A program made the translations under genes and the position numbers. Under the pieces are notes generated by a model. The model did no database searches. It saw only the letters and a program-made list of their open reading frames with translations, and had not been told where the DNA came from. Shown piece after piece: positions 21,610 through 24,583 of a DNA stretch of 24,583 nucleotides. Source of the DNA: an uncultured Actinomycetes bacterium (GTDB lineage: Bacteria; Actinomycetota; Actinomycetes; Nanopelagicales; Nanopelagicaceae); NCBI GenBank assembly GCA_903922325.1, contig CAIXTG010000096.1:1-24583 (forward strand), in the 5' to 3' direction. Positions within the stretch are counted from its first letter, which is position 1. Each line of letters starts with the position of its first letter.

Positions 21610-23142
21610 ATGAATATCACCCGTCACTATCTCGATGTGAATGGCCGCCGCGTTCACTATCGAAAGTACGGAAGTGGTCCGACTCTGATCATGGTTCATC
21701 AGAGCCCAAGATCTTCTGCCGAGTATGAAAAGTTAATGCTGAAATGGGGAGCATCTTTTACTTGTATTGCGCCTGACTCCCCTGGTTATGGCCAATCTGA
21801 ACCGCTTCGAATTACTTCACCCGACATAAATGATTTTGGCGATGGCTTAATTGAATTCTTAGATGTTCTAGGCGTTGAAGAAGTTGGCATGTACGGCTTC
21901 CATTCTGGTGGCGCAATTGCAATGAATGCACATGTTCGTAACCCAGGTCGCTTTACGGCGCTTGCTTGTGGTGGTTATCCGATCTGGACAGATGCCGAAA
22001 TGGCTCTTTATGCAAGTGGTTATCTGCCTTCATTTAAACCAACCGGATATGGCGAACATTTAACTTGGGTTTGGTCGCGAATTCTTGAACAGAGTTGGTT
22101 TTTTCCGTGGTTTAAAACCGATGAAACAACTCGCATGCGCAATGCCCACGATGATGTTGCGCGCGTGAATGCGCAAGTTTTAGAACTGCTTGATTCCGGT
22201 GATAATTATCAGCATGGTTATCGCGCTGTGTTATCTGCACCAAGTGATATTCCAGCCGCTACTGAAAAACATAATCCGGTATTAATTGCTACCTACCAAG
22301 GTGACCCACTTCTTATTCATATTGATCGCTTACCTGAACTACCAGCTGGCTGGAGCACTGGAAGTGCTGAAAATCCGGTGGCGCTGGAAGATTTATTTGG
22401 AGATTTCTTAAAGAAACACCCAGGCCCAAGTTATGAATCCTTTAACGCAGATACTGATCGTGGTTTTGTCTCGGTCGAAACCACGCAATTTAACGGCGTT
22501 ATTCAATGGAGCGGTGATTTAACTGCGACAAAGTTGGTTCTGCATAACGTGGGTGAATCAAGCGAGCTGGTAAACGCCAAGAATGCACTAGTAATTGATC
22601 TACCAGGGCATGGTTTGTCGAGCGACATAAGTGAAGCGGCAACGCTTTCAGACTGGGCCGATGTAATTACAAGTGCGATTACGAACCTTGGGGCAAAAAA
22701 TATTACGTGTATTGAAGGGGACCAAATATCGGCGCTTCTTGCGCTGGCAATAGCTAAGTCCGTAGGCGCAGATTGTGTCTGTGCAACCAATGCTCACATC
22801 CCAGTTGATGGCGTGAAATGGCAAGCTGCTCAACCTGACTTAAACCCTGATCGTTTTGGAAGCCATTTAAATAAAGCGTGGCAGGTTGTTCGAGCTAGCC
22901 AATTCTTCTGGCCATGGTTTGAGGCCAAGAATGCCAATGCAATTGAATTTACTAGCAGCGAGGTCGACCCAGAGTATCTAGCAATTGCTCATCGCGCACT
23001 ATTGCGTGCTCGCTCACGTGAACAACTAACCAAGTTATTACTAAGTGCCGATAAAGCGAAATTAATTGCTAACGCACCAAAGATTACTGAATGGCAAGTT
23101 GCCGATTGGGCAACAAAGCGCGACGATATCTGGAGGCCATAA
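21610..23142 (+). CDS. Alpha/beta-hydrolase with a degenerate second hydrolase-like half
   Basis: 510 residues, about twice a normal hydrolase. The first half (1 to about 270) has the oxyanion region MVHQSPRSS (29-36), PDSPGYGQS (55-63) and nucleophile elbow GFHSGG (Ser99). The second half (about 295-510) repeats the plan: LVLHNVGESSE, LVIDLPGHGLSSD and IEGDQISALLALAIA. There the elbow reads GDQIS, so the nucleophile Ser and last Gly are lost. A paired motif (SWFFPWFK in half one, QFFWPWFE in half two) supports internal duplication. It probably hydrolyses an ester, amide or C-C bond, substrate unknown. The ATG at 21610 has no clear Shine-Dalgarno. It is followed directly by the cupin gene. 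Confidence 0.82.
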   Translation: MNITRHYLDVNGRRVHYRKYGSGPTLIMVHQSPRSSAEYEKLMLKWGASFTCIAPDSPGYGQSEPLRITSPDINDFGDGLIEFLDVLGVEEVGMYGFHSGGAIAMNAHVRNPGRFTALACGGYPIWTDAEMALYASGYLPSFKPTGYGEHLTWVWSRILEQSWFFPWFKTDETTRMRNAHDDVARVNAQVLELLDSGDNYQHGYRAVLSAPSDIPAATEKHNPVLIATYQGDPLLIHIDRLPELPAGWSTGSAENPVALEDLFGDFLKKHPGPSYESFNADTDRGFVSVETTQFNGVIQWSGDLTATKLVLHNVGESSELVNAKNALVIDLPGHGLSSDISEAATLSDWADVITSAITNLGAKNITCIEGDQISALLALAIAKSVGADCVCATNAHIPVDGVKWQAAQPDLNPDRFGSHLNKAWQVVRASQFFWPWFEAKNANAIEFTSSEVDPEYLAIAHRALLRARSREQLTKLLLSADKAKLIANAPKITEWQVADWATKRDDIWRP

Positions 23143-23913
23143 ATGTCACGTCCATGGGTAGATTTCATAAATATAGACGAGCAACCATTGCAAAATTGTG
23201 CCAACGAATTAGGTGCATTCACGTATCGAGAGTTTGCTAGTGGCACAACGCGTAACGAAGGAAAGAATTCACCAATTATCGCGCCAGGTAAATCCATCAT
23301 GCTGGAGCTAGAAAGCAGTTCAACTATCTCGGCTCATACAGCACCAGTAATGATTCGTGCATTTATCTTCGAAGGTAAAATCAAACTTGATGGCAAAGAA
23401 TTACCAGATCGAAGCTATCTTGAAATTGCAGCCGGTAGCCAGGTTCCTGCGATAACAACAAGTGGTAAAGCCAGAATATTTGTTACCTACGATGGCGAAT
23501 ACACAATCACTTCGGCAAAAGCCACAAACAATGAGATTGTAATCAAGCAGACCAAAGATTTGGTCTGGCGTTCTCCAGTTGTCTCTGACTTCCCAGGTGG
23601 AGCTGCCCGTAAAGCTTTCTATGACCATGGTGATTACGGATCTGGAATATTAGGCATATTGCCCGAATGGGAAAGTCCGTTTTATGAATGGCATACCTTT
23701 AGCGAAGAAATTCTGATTGTCGAAGGCAGCATCATTTCTTCATTCGGAACCATGAAACGTGGTGCCTATTTATCTCACCCGGGCGGAGAAGACACCGTGC
23801 ATGGCCCGATGTATAGCAAGGAGGGCTGCTTAATGTTGGTTTTACGCGAGGGCCCAATCGGAAACACATTCACACCTGCCGACCCAGCCGAGGTAGCATC
23901 GCGCAAGGAGTAA
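23143..23913 (+). CDS. Bicupin-like protein, function unknown
   Basis: 256 residues with two cupin-like halves. The N-terminal half (about 30-125) lacks a clear metal-ligand set. The C-terminal half (about 140-245) keeps probable ligands in YEWHTFSEEILIVEG and in HPGGEDTVHGP. This resembles ChrR-type cupins and small dioxygenases or isomerases. The ATG at 23143 directly follows the hydrolase stop (TAAATG) and has GGAGG 6 nt upstream, so the two genes form an operon. Function may be modification or binding of the same compound that the hydrolase acts on; that is inference from position only. Confidence 0.8.
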   Translation: MSRPWVDFINIDEQPLQNCANELGAFTYREFASGTTRNEGKNSPIIAPGKSIMLELESSSTISAHTAPVMIRAFIFEGKIKLDGKELPDRSYLEIAAGSQVPAITTSGKARIFVTYDGEYTITSAKATNNEIVIKQTKDLVWRSPVVSDFPGGAARKAFYDHGDYGSGILGILPEWESPFYEWHTFSEEILIVEGSIISSFGTMKRGAYLSHPGGEDTVHGPMYSKEGCLMLVLREGPIGNTFTPADPAEVASRKE

Positions 23914-23955
23914 AGCTCTTATAGGAATTACAAATTATTTGAGACGGGATAAGCA

Positions 23956-24583
23956 ATGCGCAATTTAGACGAGCTAAAGAAACTACATAGTTCAAAGTGG
24001 TTGCGCTATTCCGTTGATGTTTTGCCGATGCATGTAGCTGAAATGGATTTCGAAGTTGATCCTGGCGTTCGCGCAGTTCTCGCTGAAATGATTATGAAAT
24101 CAGACCTTGGTTATCTAGGGCCAATTCCTGAAGTTCCCGAAGCATTTGTTGGTTTTGCAGAGCGTCATTGGGATTGGACCCCAGATGCGGCACAGATACG
24201 CATGACAACTGATGTAGGCGTCGGTGTTGTTGAAGTTATTCGCGCACTTAGCAAGCCAGGTGACAAAGTTGTTATCAATTCACCGGTCTATCACAGCTTC
24301 TATATGTGGCTTGATGAATTAAAGCTAACAACTGTCGATGCCCCACTAATTCACGAGGGCGATAATTGGCGACTTGATTTAGCTGCAATCGAAGCTGAGT
24401 TTAAGAATGGTGCTCGTTTTATTCTGTTATCTAGCCCGCATAATCCGGTTGGTCGCATTCACACCCTCGAAGAGTTAACTGCGATTGCCGATCTTTCAAA
24501 TAAGTACAACGCTTATGTAATTAGCGATGAGATTCACGCACCTCTTACATATGCGGATCAAAAATTTGTGCCTTATCTATCAA
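23956..24583 (+). CDS. MalY/PatB-type aminotransferase or C-S lyase, 5' part
   Basis: An open frame begins at ATG 23956 and runs off the window; about 209 residues are visible. It is a fold-type I PLP enzyme of the PatB/MalY (cystathionine beta-lyase-like) group. Visible features are HVAEMDFEVDP near the start, the GYLGP segment, TDVGVGVVEVIRAL, SPVYHSFYMW, SSPHNPVGRIHTLEEL and SDEIHAPLTY. These include the cofactor-contacting Asn, Asp and their surroundings. The catalytic lysine lies beyond the edge. Likely reactions are beta-elimination of cysteine conjugates or transamination. It lies 42 nt after the cupin gene and may share its transcript. Confidence 0.9.
   Translation, partial: MRNLDELKKLHSSKWLRYSVDVLPMHVAEMDFEVDPGVRAVLAEMIMKSDLGYLGPIPEVPEAFVGFAERHWDWTPDAAQIRMTTDVGVGVVEVIRALSKPGDKVVINSPVYHSFYMWLDELKLTTVDAPLIHEGDNWRLDLAAIEAEFKNGARFILLSSPHNPVGRIHTLEELTAIADLSNKYNAYVISDEIHAPLTYADQKFVPYLS

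Overview
The window looks like a piece of a compact, low-to-medium GC actinobacterial chromosome. The FprA-type ferredoxin-NADP reductase, FadR/GntR regulation, short spacers, many 1-4 nt gene overlaps and apparently leaderless promoters fit the freshwater acI group (Nanopelagicales, 'Ca. Planktophila'-like). A motif shared by two secreted proteins (ITC-x-K...PKCP) also fits, from memory of that group. The taxonomic placement is inference; no marker gene here settles it.

Region 1 (1-1709) is ordinary chromosome: the tail of a small membrane protein (possibly CrcB/FluC), a Xaa-Pro aminopeptidase on the minus strand, and tRNA-Ser(GCU).

Region 2 (1712-13767) reads as a sialic-acid utilisation locus. 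It holds a Gfo/Idh/MocA oxidoreductase (minus), an Ldh2-family dehydrogenase and NanE (plus), and a FadR-type regulator (minus). Divergent from the regulator runs a long operon: a family-5 solute-binding protein, two Dpp-type permeases, two ATPases, an N-acetylneuraminate-lyase-like aldolase and a GH33 sialidase without a signal peptide. From the permease onward the genes overlap by 1-4 nt. The simplest model is import of a sialoside or sialic acid derivative, cytoplasmic release of the sugar, aldol cleavage to ManNAc plus pyruvate, and epimerisation by NanE once phosphorylated. NanK, NagA and NagB are not in the window. The Gfo/Idh/MocA enzyme may process a modified sialic acid such as 2,7-anhydro-Neu5Ac. 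The operon carries a good promoter with an overlapping palindrome, a leader hairpin, and a strong hairpin between the binding protein and the permeases.

Region 3 (13823-15195) has fprA and tRNA-Arg(ACG). The tRNA is the attachment site of Region 4 (15154-21525), a roughly 6.3 kb integrative element bounded by a perfect 52-bp direct repeat of the tRNA 3' half. The element carries a complete tyrosine recombinase whose Shine-Dalgarno lies in a hairpin, a winged-helix/zinc-ribbon protein, and a hairpin-rich non-coding stretch. It also carries a protein of five zinc-ribbon repeats ending in a GIY-YIG-like nuclease domain, and three minus-strand secreted proteins. An 89-bp promoter-proximal segment is duplicated upstream of two of these. 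No conjugation or capsid genes are visible. At the right end an 18-nt piece of the tRNA 5' half is separated from the 3' half by a 74-bp hairpin-forming insert.

Region 4 ends at about 21525. Region 5 (21610-end) is chromosome again: a double alpha/beta-hydrolase protein with a degenerate second half, a bicupin, and the start of a MalY/PatB-type aminotransferase.
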